From NCBI GenBank assembly GCA_031376425.1, contig JANMDR010000077.1, forward strand, positions 1 to 42,977: a stretch of 42,977 bases of DNA, written 5' to 3'. Both the position numbers and the translations under genes were made by a program. Positions 34,518-42,977 of the stretch are shown in pieces (positions within the stretch are counted from its first letter, which is position 1; each line of letters begins with the position of its first letter). The notes beneath the pieces are model-generated. The model did not search any database. It worked only from the letters and a program-made list of their open reading frames with translations, and was not told where the DNA came from. This DNA is from JANMDR01 sp031376425 (GTDB taxonomy: Bacteria; Pseudomonadota; Gammaproteobacteria; Burkholderiales; Usitatibacteraceae).

Positions 34518-35048
34518 CTACTTGAGATATTTTTGCAGCATGGGCGTTAAGGTGCCTTGTGCATGCATAATCAACTCGCAAAATTCGCGAGCCGCACCGT
34601 GGCCACCGCCAGCTTTGGTAATGTAATGCACATGTTGTTTCACAAATGCGGTTGATGCAGGAACGCATGCGGCGAAGCCCGCACGGCTCAGAAAAGGTAG
34701 GTCTATCACATCGTCGCCAAGGCCTGCTGCTTCGGCTTCTTCAAGCTTTAATGCGCTCAATAAACGCATAAACACATCACGCTTATCGTGCACGCCCATA
34801 AATAATTGGGTGATGCCTTGGTCCTGTGCGCGGCGCTTGAGTGCAGCAGACTCGCGGCCAGAAATAATGGCTACTTCCACACCAGTTTGCATCAGCATTT
34901 TAATGCCGTGACCATCTAGTGCATTAAATTGTTTAGTTTCTTCACCGTTTGCGGTGTAGAGCAGAGTGCCATCGGTAAGTACACCGTCAACATCGAACAC
35001 CGCAAGTTTAATTTTTGTTAGGCGTGCTAAATTTTGTGGGCTTAACAT
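34518..35048 (-). CDS. kdsC: 3-deoxy-D-manno-octulosonate 8-phosphate phosphatase KdsC
   Basis: HAD-superfamily phosphatase of 176 residues that removes phosphate from Kdo 8-phosphate, giving Kdo for lipopolysaccharide inner core. The nucleophile motif is DVDGVLTDG (19-27), with Asp19 and Asp21; ISGRES is motif II and the GLGDDVIDLPFL segment carries the metal-binding Asp residues. The C-terminal TKAGGGHGAAREF is typical of KdsC. Its ATG directly follows the kdsD stop. Confidence 0.95.
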   Translation of the reverse strand: MLSPQNLARLTKIKLAVFDVDGVLTDGTLLYTANGEETKQFNALDGHGIKMLMQTGVEVAIISGRESAALKRRAQDQGITQLFMGVHDKRDVFMRLLSALKLEEAEAAGLGDDVIDLPFLSRAGFAACVPASTAFVKQHVHYITKAGGGHGAAREFCELIMHAQGTLTPMLQKYLK

Positions 35049-36074
35049 TTAGAGAACTCCTGCACGCATTAAATCGAGCATTTGTAGCGAGCCAATTAAT
35101 TTATTGTTTTCATCCACCACCAATAATCCGCTCGCGCCAATATTGTGGCGCTCGATTAATTGAGCAGCTTCCACGGCTAATTTGTCAGCGCTAATGGTTT
35201 TTGGATTTTTCGTCATTACATCACCCACGCGCACATGTTTGATATTGTCTGCTGTTGCAAAGGCGCGACGCAAATCACCATCGCTAAATACACCAAGTAC
35301 AGTGCCATCGGGCGCACATACGGCAGTCATACCCTGTGCCTTGCTCGACATTTCTGATATGGCGATGGGGAGCAGTACGTCTGGTGCTACGCAGGGTAAT
35401 TGCGCACCTGACACCATCACATCGCGTACATGCACGAGTAAGCGTCGTCCCAACGCGCCGCCGGGGTGATGGGCCGCAAAGTCTTCTTCACCAAAGCCCC
35501 GCGCATCTAATAAGGTGACCGCTAGTGCATCACCTAACGCTAGTGCAGCCGTGGTGCTGGCAGTAGGTGCTAAATTAAGGGGGCAGGCTTCTTTGCTTAC
35601 ACCAGCGTCCAAATGCACGTCTGCCGCACGGGCAAGTGTTGATTTTGGGTTGCCGGTCATGGCAATAAGTTTGGTGCCCCGACGTTTTAAGATTGGCACA
35701 ATCGCTAGTATTTCGCCGCTCTCGCCCGAATTTGAAAGGGCGATGACTACGTCATTCTTGGTAATCATACCCAGATCACCGTGGCTTGCCTCCCCAGGGT
35801 GCATGTAAAACGCAGGTGTGCCCGTAGAAGCCAATGTGGAGGCGATTTTCCCCCCGATATGGCCGCTTTTGCCCATGCCGGTAACAACCACCCGCCCACC
35901 ATTGCTGGCTTGCTGGCTTACCGCAAAACACATTTGATGGGCTTTAATGAAATCGTCACCCAATTTGGTGGCGAGCGCAGCCACGGCGTCGGCTTCAATT
36001 ATTAAGGTTTCCCGCGCTAAGCTTAAGGTGCGTGCGGTATCTGAAATGGGGCGTGGGGCTAATAAGTTATTCAT
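35049..36074 (-). CDS. kdsD: Arabinose-5-phosphate isomerase KdsD
   Basis: Converts ribulose 5-phosphate to arabinose 5-phosphate, the first step to Kdo. The 341-residue protein has a SIS sugar-isomerase domain with GMGKSGHIGGK (66-76) and HPGEASHGD (92-100), then two CBS domains (about 215-275 and 285-341). Gene order with kdsC supports biosynthetic KdsD rather than capsule or GutQ variants. The promoter region upstream runs into a long palindrome. A possible promoter is TTGATC, 16 bp, AATAAT on the minus strand. Confidence 0.93.
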   Translation of the reverse strand: MNNLLAPRPISDTARTLSLARETLIIEADAVAALATKLGDDFIKAHQMCFAVSQQASNGGRVVVTGMGKSGHIGGKIASTLASTGTPAFYMHPGEASHGDLGMITKNDVVIALSNSGESGEILAIVPILKRRGTKLIAMTGNPKSTLARAADVHLDAGVSKEACPLNLAPTASTTAALALGDALAVTLLDARGFGEEDFAAHHPGGALGRRLLVHVRDVMVSGAQLPCVAPDVLLPIAISEMSSKAQGMTAVCAPDGTVLGVFSDGDLRRAFATADNIKHVRVGDVMTKNPKTISADKLAVEAAQLIERHNIGASGLLVVDENNKLIGSLQMLDLMRAGVL

Positions 36075-36112
36075 GGCATTATTGTAATTGTTTACACTGG
36101 ATCAAAACGCTA

Positions 36113-36271
36113 GGGATGCGGAAATTGTTAATGTCCCTTTTTTGGAAGTGCTAACGGGATGCAGTGCTAGGCGTTCCGAAGGCAGTGTGGCTAGCCACAC
36201 AACTGAGGAACAACAACGCAATGCGCCCGTCAGTGCATCCAAAAATGGGATATTGGCAGTTTCCGCATCCC
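36113..36271. repeat. 159-bp imperfect palindrome
   Basis: Outer arms begin GGGATGCGGAAA (36113-36124) and end TTTCCGCATCCC (36260-36271). Pairing continues inward with mismatches (TCCC-T6-GGA on the left against TCC-A5-TGGGA on the right, then ACGGG against CCCGT) to a perfect central palindrome, GTGTGGCTAGCCACAC (36185-36200). The element is symmetric about 36192 within one base. No clear target-site duplication is seen. It occupies most of the kdsD-antiporter gap; a MITE, a cruciform-forming site or a structured RNA are all possible. Confidence 0.85.
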
Positions 36272-36298
36272 TCAACTGAAAGCAATCGTTAAAAAAAT

Positions 36299-38272
36299 AT
36301 GGGGCAACAGTCTTTAAGCACGGTTTTAATATTGCTCGCTACAGCATTATTTGTTGTAGTGTTGTTTCGTCGCATCAATTTACCGGCAATTTTAGGGTAT
36401 TTGCTGGTTGGTATTGTTATTGGTCCTTTTGCGCTTGGTTTGATACCAGACACCCAAGGTACGGCGCATTTGGCAGAATTTGGTGTGGTGTTTTTGATGT
36501 TCTCCATTGGCTTGGAGTTTTCACTGCCGCAATTGGGTGCGATGCGCAAATCGGTGTTCGGTTTTGGCGGTGCACAAGTGGGTTTAACGATTTTGCTTAC
36601 CCTAGTCGTGGCGCTGCTGGCAGGGCAAACCTGGCAAACTGGCCTCATTATTGGTGGGGTGTTGTCGATGTCTTCTACCGCCATTATTAGCAAAGCGCTT
36701 ACAGACACCTCTGCATTGCATTCGCCCCACGGCAAGCAAATTATGGGTGCGGCGCTGTTTCAAGATATTGCAGTCGTGCCCTTATTAGTGATGGTACCTG
36801 CTTTGGCATTGCCCACAGATCAGTTATTTTCGGCCATTGGCCTTGCGATATTGAAAGCCAGTGCGGTGTTGGCGATTATTTTGTATTTTGGCAAGTTATT
36901 GATGACGCCCTTATTTAACTTGGTAGCGCGGCAAAAATCGAGCGAACTATTTGTGCTGGCGGTGTTATTTGTGACGCTTGGTATGGCTTGGATTACGGCG
37001 GCAGTGGGCTTATCGCTTGCGCTTGGTGCGTTCGTGGCGGGTATGTTGATATCAGAAACGCAATATCGCTATCAGGTGGACAATGATATTCGGCCATTTC
37101 GTGATGTGCTATTAGGGTTATTTTTTATCACTATTGGCATGTTGTTGAATGTAGGGATTTTGCTCAATAAATGGGTACTGGTTTTGATTGTGCTGTTAGC
37201 ATTTGTAACCTTGAAATTTCTGCTAATTGTTGGTCTCTCAATGTTGTTGCGTCATGAACGAGCGGTGTCACTACGCTGTGGACTGGCACTAGCGCCTGCG
37301 GGAGAGTTTGGGTTCGTGTTGCTGTCATTGGCTGGGCAGTTAAAAAGCATGCCAGAAAGCACCATGCAGGTCGTGTTGGCTGCCATGTTAATTTCTATGT
37401 TGCTCTCGCCCGTCATCCTCAAATATAGCGACCGTATCGTGATGTATTTAGTGGCGAGCGAATGGGAACAGCGCTCGGTAGAATTGCAGCAACTAGCTAT
37501 GCGCACCATGATGGTTAAAAAGCATGTAATTATTTGTGGCTATGGGCGCAGTGGACAAAGCGTAGCGCGTTTTTTGCGGCAAGAAAAAGTGACAGTGATC
37601 GCACTCGATACCGATCCACAGCGGGTAAAACAGGCTAGCGCGGGCGGTGATGCGGTGATGTTCGGTGATGCTAGTAAACGTGAGGTGCTCACCGCAGCCG
37701 GTCTACCGCGTGCTGCGGCAGTAGTGATTAGTTTTGCTGATACCCATGCCGCCATGACCATTTTGACGCACATAAAACAGCTGCGGCCGGATGTACCAGT
37801 CATCGTGCGTACCTTCGATGATACGGATATTGATAAATTAAAAGACGCCGGTGCCGCAGAAATTGTTGCGGAGGTAGTAGAAAGCGCCCTTATGCTAGCC
37901 ACCCAAACGATGCTGCGTTTGGGTGTGCCAGTTAAAACCGTATTAAGCCATTTGCGTGATGCAAGAGGCGAACGCTATGAAATTATGCGCGGCTTTTTTA
38001 AGGGCGTAACCGATAGTGATGACCCAACGCAAACACAGCATGATGCGCAGTTAAAATCATTTGTAATCGAAGCTGGTGCTGCGGCCGTCGGTAAAACCTT
38101 TGAGGCCTTAGCATTGGATAAATTGGATGTAAGTTTAAATGCCCTGCGCCGCAAAGGTGTACGTCAAACCGCGCCTGATATGCAATTACGGGTAGAAGCC
38201 GATGATATTTTGGTGCTCTACGGTGCGCCGCATGCACTGGCGAAGGCGGAGGCGATGCTGCTACAGGGATAA
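36299..38272 (+). CDS. CPA2 family cation:proton antiporter with RCK domains (KefB/YbaL-like)
   Basis: Protein of 657 residues. The first 390 or so contain about twelve membrane helices of the CPA2 antiporter fold, with FLMFSIGLEFSL and LALGAFVAGMLISETQY as landmarks. A TrkA-N (RCK) domain starts near residue 407 with VIICGYGRSGQSVARFL, a Rossmann nucleotide-binding loop; a TrkA-C domain ends the protein. It should exchange K+ or Na+ for protons under nucleotide or thiol control. The start at 36299 lacks a strong ribosome site. It is divergent from kdsD, an arrangement common in betaproteobacteria. Confidence 0.9.
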   Translation: MGQQSLSTVLILLATALFVVVLFRRINLPAILGYLLVGIVIGPFALGLIPDTQGTAHLAEFGVVFLMFSIGLEFSLPQLGAMRKSVFGFGGAQVGLTILLTLVVALLAGQTWQTGLIIGGVLSMSSTAIISKALTDTSALHSPHGKQIMGAALFQDIAVVPLLVMVPALALPTDQLFSAIGLAILKASAVLAIILYFGKLLMTPLFNLVARQKSSELFVLAVLFVTLGMAWITAAVGLSLALGAFVAGMLISETQYRYQVDNDIRPFRDVLLGLFFITIGMLLNVGILLNKWVLVLIVLLAFVTLKFLLIVGLSMLLRHERAVSLRCGLALAPAGEFGFVLLSLAGQLKSMPESTMQVVLAAMLISMLLSPVILKYSDRIVMYLVASEWEQRSVELQQLAMRTMMVKKHVIICGYGRSGQSVARFLRQEKVTVIALDTDPQRVKQASAGGDAVMFGDASKREVLTAAGLPRAAAVVISFADTHAAMTILTHIKQLRPDVPVIVRTFDDTDIDKLKDAGAAEIVAEVVESALMLATQTMLRLGVPVKTVLSHLRDARGERYEIMRGFFKGVTDSDDPTQTQHDAQLKSFVIEAGAAAVGKTFEALALDKLDVSLNALRRKGVRQTAPDMQLRVEADDILVLYGAPHALAKAEAMLLQG

Positions 38273-38329
38273 AGAGAGAGTGCTGTAGATGCCCGTATTA
38301 TAAGGGTCTTTACCTAAAAGTCAGAACGT

Positions 38330-38357
38330 AAAAAAGCCCACTAGTGCGGGCTTTTTT
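38330..38357. terminator. Bidirectional terminator
   Basis: A6 (38330-38335), GCCC, loop region and GGGC, T6 (38352-38357). The stem has one A/C mismatch. A-tract and T-tract on both sides allow termination of the antiporter gene (plus) and of the prepilin gene (minus). Confidence 0.88.
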
Positions 38358-38374
38358 AAACAGAGCGCGGTGAT

Positions 38375-39025
38375 TTAAAACGCAATACAAACATTGTAAG
38401 CAGTAGAATCTACAATCGACGCCGTTGCAACACCGACCGTTGCTGCTGCTGGAAGCGCTACCCGCACCGAACCGGTTTCAGTATTACCGTCGTCAAGCTG
38501 GGTATCTAGTTGTTTTGCAAACTTGCCTAAAACGCCAGCGGAGCAAATATTGTAGGTGCCCGTCATAGCTGGTACGGGTGTGGTGATCACAATGGTGCTA
38601 CTAATACCCATACGTAAGCCGACCGCATTTGTTGGTACATAATCAGTAATATTGGGAACAGTCGGGCCGCTTAAAAAGCCTGCTAAACGGGCGTGCTGCC
38701 AAAACAATACCGATTCATCTGTAAGTGTGGTCGAATCCCATAGGCCATCAATTTGGCCATTACCGATTACACCAGCGGGAGTTGTCGCGTTTGTCGCTCC
38801 GTTGATGGCAGTAGCTGCCGTTGTATGATCGCCAGGCACCGCGCGATAACGGCTCTGGTAGCCATACAATGCGGTTTGTATGCGGGTAAAATCTTGCGAA
38901 AGCCCTGTTACCTTAGCGCTATTGATTAATTCTTGGCCTTTGAGCACGCCGCCAAGTAGAAGGCCGATAATCACCAAAACAATTGCGATTTCAACCAAGG
39001 TAAAGCCAGACTGTTGTTTTCTCAT
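38375..39025 (-). CDS. Type IV prepilin-like protein
   Basis: Protein of 216 residues with a canonical class III signal: a short basic leader MRKQQSG, prepilin-peptidase cleavage before Phe8 in GFTLVEIAIVLVIIG, and Glu5 of the mature chain. After the hydrophobic helix comes YQSRYRAVPGDHTTAATA, common in larger pseudopilin-like proteins. Two Cys near the C-terminus (NICSAG and YNVCIAF) may form the pilin disulfide loop. It lies about 2.2 kb from a set of pilus assembly genes, but on its own transcript. Confidence 0.85.
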   Translation of the reverse strand: MRKQQSGFTLVEIAIVLVIIGLLLGGVLKGQELINSAKVTGLSQDFTRIQTALYGYQSRYRAVPGDHTTAATAINGATNATTPAGVIGNGQIDGLWDSTTLTDESVLFWQHARLAGFLSGPTVPNITDYVPTNAVGLRMGISSTIVITTPVPAMTGTYNICSAGVLGKFAKQLDTQLDDGNTETGSVRVALPAAATVGVATASIVDSTAYNVCIAF

Positions 39026-39330
39026 TTAAAACTCCTGAGGTTTAATATAATTCAAAAAATCGCTGCCATTTATGTGCATGGCTATAGAGGCGCTCTTTAC
39101 TAGACTCATATCGAAGCAATTGTCGTGCCAAACTTAAGTGCGCAATTTCGTCAGAAATTAGGCCATATTGCTGAGATTTTCGACGCAATGCTGTCGAAAA
39201 TCCAACACATAGAAAAAGCATGTCGAATTATCGACGCTTTGCGTTCATTTTCAGCCCCTTCCGTAAATGCTGGAATGCTAAGATGTTGATGTAATCTGCT
39301 GTAAAGATTTTCCTTTCTACACTCAAGCCT
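39026..39330. promoter_or_regulatory. Divergent region with inverted GTCGA boxes
   Basis: A gap between the prepilin and histidine kinase genes. ATTTTCGAC (39176-39184) and GTCGAAAAT (39193-39201) form a perfect 9-bp inverted repeat with an 8-bp spacer. Downstream GTCGA-ATTA-TCGAC (39222-39235) is a second inverted pair. Both lie about 100-150 bp before the kinase start and suit a dimeric DNA-binding protein. No RNA gene or other feature seen. Confidence 0.5.
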
Positions 39331-41175
39331 ATGCCACTTTTTCGCACCAAGCCTTTTCCAATTGAGCACTTTCTACAGCGGCACCGCCGCTGGGTCATTC
39401 TTGCCATGCTGCTGGCTTTGCACATGGGATTGAGTGCTGATTCTAATAGCGCATTCCAGCGCGTTTGGTTACTGGTTCATTTTGGTTTGTTTTTACTCTG
39501 GCAACCGTTTGTAAGTACACAGCGCGAATTGCGTATTGTCGCGGTGGGTGTGTTGCTTGCCATTGTGGTTGGGCTACTGTACTTTTTGGCCGGCTGGATG
39601 CTGGTAATGTGGATTGCAATTTTGATCGGTATTGTTTCAGGCAAGGTATTTACCTCAAAAGCACAAAGCCGAAATCGCTTTTATTTTGCCGCAGTACTGT
39701 ATTTATTTGCGATTAATTTATTGTGGGTGGTGCCAGTTTTCTTGCTGGAAATAATTAATCTGCCAAGCGGAATTAGATATATAGCGATGTATGTGCTGCC
39801 TCTCGCCATCGCTTGCATGACATTTTTACCGTATTCATCACGTGACGAAGGCACCACCCAAATTTTTGATTTTTTTTACAGCCTACTCGTGTTTCAACTT
39901 GTCGTGGTGTTGGTTGTAGGTTCAATCGCATTGATGCGCATTACTGAAAACCAGTATTTCAATGCCTTGCTATTGGCCGTTGTTGGCTTTGCGGGGGCGT
40001 TAATGACCTTGGCGGTGCTCTGGGGGCCACGGGCAGGGTTTGGTGGTTTGCGAACGTATTTTTCGCGCTATTTAATGAGCGTCGGTATGCCATTTGAATT
40101 GTGGATGCGGCGTATTGCAGCTCTCTCAGAAGCGCAAATTGATGCAGAACGGTTTTTGGAATTAGCAATGGAGGAAGTAGCTTCAATGCCCTGGATCATC
40201 GGCGGTGTTTGGAACACTACTGGGGGGGGCAGTGTACCCACGAATCAAACTGTTGCGTTGTCAACTAATCATGGAAACTTGGCACCATTATGCAGTGGTG
40301 GATTCGGTGAATTAAAAGGGTTTGAAGCGCGATTTCAATACCATGATTTGAATGTGGCGTTTTATACCGAAATTCGGCTCTCGCCCGCGCTGTTCTTGCA
40401 CCTACGGTTGTTGGCGCAGGTGGTAGCGGAGTTCTATGAGGGCAAGCGTCGGGAAGCGGCAATGAAGCAAAATGCTTACATGACAGCAGTGCATGAAACG
40501 GGTGCTAAGCTTACGCATGATATCAAAAATTTATTGCAATCGTTACTGGTGCTGAGCTCGGCACAGGCAGCGCAGACGGCAGACACGTCCGTGTCTGCAA
40601 CTGAAACCGCGGAGGCATACACGGCCATGCTTAGTCGGCAATTGCCGCATTTGACCAAGCGCCTACAAGCTACCCTGGACAAATTCGCCAACCCAGAACA
40701 AGCGATGGTGAATGTAGAAATTGCCTTGCTACCATGGTGGCAAAGTGTGCAACAACGGCATTCCGGTAACAACATTATCTTCAGCGATAATCTCGCGCAA
40801 GCACCTGATCTTGTTGCTGCGGCCAAAGTAACGGCGGCGCTCTTAGATACCATGCTCGAAAACTGTTTGGATAATGCACTGCGCAAACAACAGCGCGAAC
40901 CGCACATCCAGATTAGGGTTCAGCTTGATTTTTTAAGCGATACACAGGGTGCCAAAACGCCATCACTCGTTGAGTTGCGCGTGCAGGATAACGGCAGCGC
41001 CATGAATGCGACCATTGCCCAAAATTTATTTCGCGCTCCTTTGAGCAATACTCGTGGCGGTGGTTATGGCATTGGTTTGTATCAAGTGGCAAGGCAGGCT
41101 GCGCAGGTTGGTTACAGTTTAACGTTAGCAAAAAACGAGAACGGAAACGTTGTGTTTTTGCTGGGGCCAGGGTAA
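39331..41175 (+). CDS. Membrane sensor histidine kinase
   Basis: Protein of 614 residues. The N-terminal third holds about seven membrane helices (to about residue 240); a linker region follows. The phosphoacceptor region is HDIKNLLQSLL, with His near 396. The GHKL ATPase has an N-box ENCLDNAL (about 510), the G1 box DNGSAM (about 553) and GIGLYQVARQAA (about 580). The H-box type (HDIKN) and lack of a long dimerisation helix recall a group of kinases found in polysaccharide and pilus systems. No response regulator is found in this window. It is convergent with the pilus-type operon. Confidence 0.85.
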   Translation: MPLFRTKPFPIEHFLQRHRRWVILAMLLALHMGLSADSNSAFQRVWLLVHFGLFLLWQPFVSTQRELRIVAVGVLLAIVVGLLYFLAGWMLVMWIAILIGIVSGKVFTSKAQSRNRFYFAAVLYLFAINLLWVVPVFLLEIINLPSGIRYIAMYVLPLAIACMTFLPYSSRDEGTTQIFDFFYSLLVFQLVVVLVVGSIALMRITENQYFNALLLAVVGFAGALMTLAVLWGPRAGFGGLRTYFSRYLMSVGMPFELWMRRIAALSEAQIDAERFLELAMEEVASMPWIIGGVWNTTGGGSVPTNQTVALSTNHGNLAPLCSGGFGELKGFEARFQYHDLNVAFYTEIRLSPALFLHLRLLAQVVAEFYEGKRREAAMKQNAYMTAVHETGAKLTHDIKNLLQSLLVLSSAQAAQTADTSVSATETAEAYTAMLSRQLPHLTKRLQATLDKFANPEQAMVNVEIALLPWWQSVQQRHSGNNIIFSDNLAQAPDLVAAAKVTAALLDTMLENCLDNALRKQQREPHIQIRVQLDFLSDTQGAKTPSLVELRVQDNGSAMNATIAQNLFRAPLSNTRGGGYGIGLYQVARQAAQVGYSLTLAKNENGNVVFLLGPG

Positions 41176-41206
41176 TAGCTCTTTGCTATCGCTTACTTTG
41201 TGCTGG

Positions 41207-41719
41207 TTAGCGAGTTTGAGTTTTAGCTAGAGACTTTAGTTTATCCCCGTCGGCATTGTGCGGCATACCAACGTCCGATGCTGTTAAGCGTTGCGCGATA
41301 GCGGCCGGAAAATTGGGGGCAAGTACCCCATTTATCCACACCGCAATCGTGCCGTCACTGCGTTTCATCAGGCCAGTGATGGTGGTGCTTGCGAGTGGTG
41401 CCTGATCGGCACTCTTTGGCATGATTTTGGCTGAGGGTTGCGGTGGCAATTTTCGTTTCAGACGTGCGGCCTCAAGTGCTGCACGTTCGGCTGGTGTTAG
41501 AAATAGAGTGCCTAACGTAGGGGATGTGCTTGCTGTTGCTAAGGGTGCGGCAGCGGTCGCGGTGGCTGGCTGCACACCAAATTGTGGGATGTCGGCTGCA
41601 TGGCCGCAAGAACTATAAAAAAAAGCAGTATAAAAAATGAGTAATGCGGCGGTCGCTGATAGCGTGGAGACTCCGTTATTCAAACTATCGCTAAGCCATT
41701 TTTTGCGTAATAAATTCAT
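41207..41719 (-). CDS. MshK/PilP-like pilus assembly protein
   Basis: Protein of 170 residues with one N-terminal hydrophobic helix (about 22-41) and the rest periplasmic. After an Ala/Thr/Pro-rich linker, LFLTPAERAALEAAR precedes ITGLMKRSDGTIAVWINGV, a small beta domain similar to those in MshK and PilP proteins that contact the outer-membrane secretin. Its start overlaps the previous gene's stop by four bases. The assignment rests on local similarity and operon context. Confidence 0.6.
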   Translation of the reverse strand: MNLLRKKWLSDSLNNGVSTLSATAALLIFYTAFFYSSCGHAADIPQFGVQPATATAAAPLATASTSPTLGTLFLTPAERAALEAARLKRKLPPQPSAKIMPKSADQAPLASTTITGLMKRSDGTIAVWINGVLAPNFPAAIAQRLTASDVGMPHNADGDKLKSLAKTQTR

Positions 41720-42465
41720 TTAGGTGCCCCTGTTACCGCTCCAGAATTTGCGGCCGCTTTATCCCGCAAGGTTATCCAATCTAGGGTGCAACGGGCAACT
41801 AAGGCTGACGCATTACCTGTGCTGAGTTCTTGGGTGGTGGTGTTAGTTTTGGCTTCATTGTTGGTGCCAAATCGTGCTCTTGCAGGTGGTGCGCTGCGCG
41901 CCATACGACATTGCTGTAATGGGAAAATACCGCGATTCAATTCCGCAAAAGAGTTTATGAATGCAAGCAGTTGTGCATCGTGGTCGGCATGGACGACGAG
42001 GTTGACGCGGCTTGCTAAAATGTCGATGGCGGGATAGTTGCGTCCGTCAGCGAGTATCAAGTTGCGTTGCGGCTCGATCGTGTATTCCAATTCATTGATC
42101 TGGTGCTGTTGTTTGAGTGTATTGAGTACTTCAATAAATTCCATCCGCCCTTCGGGAATGAAAAGCCCTTTAGCGCGGAGCTTGCTGTAACTTGGCTGAG
42201 CTTCTGTAAGGCCGCTCTGCTCAATCGTTGCGTTATTGAACCGCGCCTGAGCATCGGCTTTAGCATTCTTCGCCGCTGCAAAACCAAGCTGCTGCTGTTT
42301 TAGATAATAAGCACCGGCTACGCCTAAACCGATGGCTAATAGCGCTGAAAAAATCGTTATGATGATTGCCCAGCGTAGCGAAGGTGGTGCCGCACGCTGT
42401 CGCTCCAACGCCTTTGATGTCAATATCGGCTGGGTGGCTTGCGCTGATTGAATCGTAGTGTTCAT
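41716..42465 (-). CDS. PilO/MshJ-like pilus inner-membrane protein
   Basis: Protein of 249 residues: a short cytoplasmic N-terminus, one membrane helix (about 32-54), a coiled-coil-like segment (YYLKQQQLGFAAAKNAKADAQ) and a periplasmic ferredoxin-like domain. This is the layout of PilO, MshJ and GspM-type proteins that link the inner-membrane platform to the secretin. Sequence similarity is weak, as is usual for this family. It overlaps the genes on both sides by four bases (ATGA). Confidence 0.6.
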   Translation of the reverse strand: MNTTIQSAQATQPILTSKALERQRAAPPSLRWAIIITIFSALLAIGLGVAGAYYLKQQQLGFAAAKNAKADAQARFNNATIEQSGLTEAQPSYSKLRAKGLFIPEGRMEFIEVLNTLKQQHQINELEYTIEPQRNLILADGRNYPAIDILASRVNLVVHADHDAQLLAFINSFAELNRGIFPLQQCRMARSAPPARARFGTNNEAKTNTTTQELSTGNASALVARCTLDWITLRDKAAANSGAVTGAPK

Positions 42466-42977
42466 AGTTTACGCTCCGCCGTTGTCGGCTTGAGCACAAC
42501 GCGCACTTCAAAGCGCACATCCGCATAATCGCGGGCATTAGCGGATGCGCTTTGCCCTGAAATTGTCGCATTAGGTTGCGTTTCGAGTGGCCGTGATTGC
42601 AGCTTTGCTTCCACCACACCGCGCGCATTAAGTGTTGCCACTAATTCAGCCACCACCGCGTTCGTGCGGCGATAATCACCGTCAAAACGAGTTAATGTCG
42701 CTTCAAAAATTGCCACCTGTGCCTTGTGTGCGGCTAGGGGAGGGGCTGTACTAGCGCCTACAGCAACTGGAGCCGCTGTTCTGGTAGCCGGTGTTTTTGC
42801 GGCATCAACGGGGATAGATTTTACGTCACTTAAGTTAGTGACAAGTGCATTAAAATTGATCGCTGTGGCTGGGTCGGCAACCACCTGCCAAACAATTTGC
42901 GCCAGGGAAATTTCCGGCACCTGCGATAGCACTTCAGCTACTTCTGTCACCATCGCGAGTGGTGTTGCCACCGGCGC
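42462..42977 (-). CDS. C-terminal part of a pilus assembly protein (PilN/GspL-like), cut by the window edge
   Basis: An open frame runs off the right edge; the visible 171 codons are the C-terminal end. VTEVAEVLSQVPEISLAQIVWQ is followed by an Ala/Pro-rich linker and a domain ending YADVRFEVRVVLKP, consistent with the periplasmic ferredoxin-like domain of PilN, MshI or GspL proteins. The GTG at 42971 is internal. Operon position just before a PilO-like gene supports this. Family identity is provisional. Confidence 0.55.
   Translation of the reverse strand, partial: APVATPLAMVTEVAEVLSQVPEISLAQIVWQVVADPATAINFNALVTNLSDVKSIPVDAAKTPATRTAAPVAVGASTAPPLAAHKAQVAIFEATLTRFDGDYRRTNAVVAELVATLNARGVVEAKLQSRPLETQPNATISGQSASANARDYADVRFEVRVVLKPTTAERKL

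Noticed and set aside
36088..36279. A 63-codon frame inside the long palindrome
   Set aside because: It is a by-product of the inverted repeat; no ribosome site, domain or codon bias supports it.

Overview
The window looks like chromosomal DNA of a betaproteobacterium, probably Burkholderiales-like. The 5S rRNA is of betaproteobacterial type, and the housekeeping set fits: slyD, suhB-mutS, ispB, uvrA, metH, kdsD-kdsC-hemJ and a CPA2 antiporter divergent from kdsD. Base composition is close to even, so this is not a high-GC member. The assignment rests on gene content and the 5S sequence only; the 16S gene is not in the window.

Layout. 1-260: tail of an rRNA operon (23S-5S spacer, 5S, terminator). 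378-6535: slyD, a convergent suhB-mutS-phosphoesterase lipoprotein operon, and divergent ispB. 6679-10103: an unusual array on the minus strand. It holds three near-identical genes for 92-93 residue exported proteins, each with three tandem TonB-box-like segments (consensus xx[VI][VI]TAxR). They are interleaved with a class-C beta-lactamase-fold serine hydrolase and an HExxH membrane protein. All three small genes share a nearly identical upstream block of about 100 bp, and part of that block, GCGACGAA, recurs upstream of the HExxH gene. This is my main candidate for an undescribed system. 10399-15932: glycerate kinase, DUF481 barrel protein and uvrA, with a structured palindromic intergenic region. 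16194-20469: an accessory stretch (HNH nuclease, exported SNase with a PBCV-type basic adaptor tail, orphan AbrB-like protein, PsiF-like protein, membrane and periplasmic proteins of unknown role).

20645-24613: metH with a small membrane protein behind it. 24768-29304: rhodanese-DUF2834-MFS operon, a PH-domain/Bcr-type efflux pair and a GST. 29791-31294: an overlapping two-gene module of unknown function, a two-TM protein with a PLD-like region plus a soluble partner. 31727-32908: a small membrane protein divergent from an AraC regulator, with three 21-bp tandem operator-like repeats between them. 32899-36074: kdsD-kdsC-hemJ-RNA methyltransferase operon. 36113-36271: a 159-bp, almost symmetric imperfect palindrome between kdsD and the antiporter. 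38375-42977: a prepilin-like protein, a membrane histidine kinase with inverted GTCGA boxes upstream, and the 3' end of a type IV pilus/MSHA-like operon running off the right edge.

All calls come from reading the sequence. No database search was run, so family names rest on recognised motifs.
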